This document shows, piece by piece, positions 6,515-7,355 of a stretch of 7,355 nucleotides of DNA. A program made the translations under genes and the position numbers. Each line of letters begins with the position of its first letter. Position 1 is the stretch's first letter. This DNA comes from Desulfovibrio sp. Dsv1. Lineage in GTDB: Bacteria > Desulfobacterota > Desulfovibrionia > Desulfovibrionales > Desulfovibrionaceae. The stretch is taken from assembly GCA_000403945.1 (NCBI GenBank), contig APFI01000157.1, forward strand, positions 1 to 7,355, given 5' to 3'. The notes beneath the pieces are model-generated. The model was not told where the DNA came from. It searched no databases and saw only the letters and a program-made list of their open reading frames with translations.

Positions 6515-6775
6515 CTATATTCCGTTTTCCGCCGGGCAGAAATCGCGGATGCAGGCCGCAGCGTTGGAAAGTGTCGTCAGCAGAGCCTCCCGGCGATCCA
6601 AGCCCAGATCCGTGAAGTCGAAATCCGAGGACACGGTGCAGCCTACCAGCAAAAAGGCTGAACCGGTACCGGACGTGGCCCCGAACCGGTAACCGGCGGG
6701 CACGGCGTACTGCAAATGCTGCTCGGCCGGAAAATTTTGTCCCAGCGTCATTACTCGGAGCATTAATATTTTCAA
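6515..6775 (-). pseudogene. DUF985 (Cupin_5) protein, 3' half only, 5' end lost at IS630 junction
   Basis: The minus strand reads about 86 residues in one clean frame. TLGQNFPAEQHLQYAVPAG, then YRFGATS and LLVGCTVSSDFDFTDLGL match the last beta strands of DUF985 cupins, whose consensus there is LG..L..GE.pQ.vVPAG.W.GA and LVGCTVaPgFdFadFeL; a short helical tail follows. A complete member has about 140-170 residues and begins with a long section that is absent here. The frame opens only at 6775, just after a stop at 6778-6776, and further upstream the sequence belongs to the IS630 transposase. The TTG at 6775 is therefore an accident of the junction, not a native start. DUF985 proteins are small cupins of unknown function. 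The reading frame itself has not decayed, so the truncation may be recent, or the fragment may still be translated. Confidence 0.75.
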
Positions 6776-7355
6776 TCATGCCTCACAGGCGGCCTGCGGC
6801 GTGAAGTGCCGTCTGACTATTGTCGGGACGTGTGCCGGCCGCGCATGAAAGAACGGACCGCCCTGGTCATTCCGGAGCGTGTGGCGGCCCGTTCTTTCGC
6901 CGGGCGTTGTTTTTCAAATTCTAAATCACCATCCGGATTCAGCTCCGGATTATACGGCGGCAAAAGAAACAGCGCGAGCCTGCCCGGGCGCTTTTCCATC
7001 CGCGCTGTTCGCCAGCCGGCTTGCGCATGGAATGCCGGTCTGCGGTGAGGCATTGTGTCCGGACCCGGTTTTACCATGCGCTCCAAAAATTCCAGAAAAA
7101 CAAACGGGATGAAACGCTTTTCAAAAATCATAACACGCAAGTCACCCTGGTTTGTTATGGCGGAAAGCATCGCGCGGCCAAACAGCTTGCCGGCCTTCTT
7201 CACTGCCGGGTTTTGCCTTTTCCGCCCCGGGCGGTTCCGGCCTGATGGTCCGGGCGCAAGCCGGCCCCGTCCCCCCGCCAGATGGACGCGTTTCTCACCC
7301 TGGCCGCACCTTGGCAGCGGGATGCCTCGTTTGCGGCCGGTACCGCGCCCGCGCC
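6772..7355 (-). pseudogene. IS630-family transposase remnant (C-terminal part, runs off window end)
   Basis: On the minus strand from 7355, IWRGDGAGLRPDHQAGTA and GGKGKT match the first DDE block of IS630 transposases (GDEAGVRSDYHAGTT..KGKTP). A one-base slip near 7204-7212 moves the frame to AVKKAGKLFGRAMLSAITNQ, FEKRFIPFVFLEFLERMVK, RRPAFHAQA and LALFLLPPYNPELNPD, all typical of the family. VRSFMRGRHTSRQ then hits TAG at 6817-6819; beyond it the same frame continues to PPVRHD and TGA at 6774-6772, which looks like the natural C-terminus. The first catalytic Asp is kept (WRGDGAG), but its neighbouring Glu is Gly, the second Asp before RPAFH is gone, and the Glu expected after NPD is Gly. The enzyme is certainly inactive. 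The 3' end abuts the cupin fragment. No terminal repeat is identified, and the N-terminal half is outside the window. Confidence 0.87.
6847..6898. repeat. 16-bp inverted repeat (15 of 16 pairs) inside the IS630 remnant
   Basis: GAAAGAACGG (6847-6856) is exactly complementary to CCGTTCTTTC (6889-6898); after one A/C mismatch, CCGCC (6858-6862) pairs with GGCGG (6883-6887). The loop is 20 bases (6863-6882). It lies in the coding frame of the transposase between the NPD block and VRSF. No T-run follows it on either strand. Confidence 0.7.

Noticed and set aside
6513..6779. In-frame 89-residue N-terminal extension of the YigZ-family protein
   Set aside because: The extension overlaps the DUF985 coding frame out of phase, has no similarity to the family, and the protein starts properly at 6512.
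7282..7355. Plus-strand ATG frame starting MDAFLTLAAP, which resembles the N-terminus of IMPACT/YigZ proteins
   Set aside because: It is antisense to the IS630 remnant, the similarity ends after about ten residues, and no ribosome site precedes it.
1..7355. tRNA, rRNA, CRISPR array, defence system or toxin-antitoxin genes
   Set aside because: Looked for on both strands; no cloverleaf, regularly spaced repeats or characteristic protein motifs were seen.

Overview
No novel defence, CRISPR or biosynthetic system is visible in this window. It is a GC-rich stretch of Gram-negative chromosome: four intact housekeeping or metabolic genes set among decayed mobile DNA and one heavily mutated efflux gene. 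The gene content and protein style (CobT beside an Opp/Dpp-type ATPase, a biosynthetic SpeA, GC-rich codons) suggest a deltaproteobacterial sulfate reducer of the Desulfovibrio type. That assignment is inference from general resemblance; no phylogenetic marker is present.

Layout. Positions 1 to about 365 (minus strand) hold a broken IS5-family transposase whose 3' part lies outside the window. Positions 366-516 are an AT-richer spacer with a likely promoter for cobT (517-1656, plus), whose start has no Shine-Dalgarno sequence and may be leaderless. The cobT stop codon directly abuts the start codon of an Opp/Dpp-family ABC ATPase (1657-2664, plus). That pair converges on speA (2731-4647, minus), a full-length biosynthetic arginine decarboxylase with a TTG start, a perfect Shine-Dalgarno and a good sigma70-like promoter at 4713-4740.

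Divergent from speA, behind a 7-5-7 palindrome at 4823-4841, lies an RND-efflux periplasmic adaptor (MFP lipoprotein) pseudogene at 4867-5852 with about eight frameshifts and two in-frame nonsense codons. Its putative operator and a terminator-like hairpin are still visible, but no RND pump gene follows. Converging on it is an intact IMPACT/YigZ-family gene (5871-6512, minus). Two bases upstream of that gene is the 3' half of a DUF985 cupin gene, cut at about 6775 by an IS630-family transposase remnant (6772-7355, minus, running off the window). The transposase carries a frameshift, a nonsense codon and lost catalytic residues, and it contains a 16-bp inverted repeat of unknown meaning.

Functional reading. 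CobT activates the lower-ligand base for cobamide synthesis. The coupled ATPase would power uptake of a peptide-like or nickel-like solute, but its permease partners are not here. SpeA makes agmatine for polyamine synthesis. The remaining sequence records gene loss: both ends are dead insertion sequences, one gene is truncated by an IS, and one transport gene has decayed by point mutation. Because the intact genes have clean reading frames, poor sequence quality is an unlikely cause of the frameshifts.
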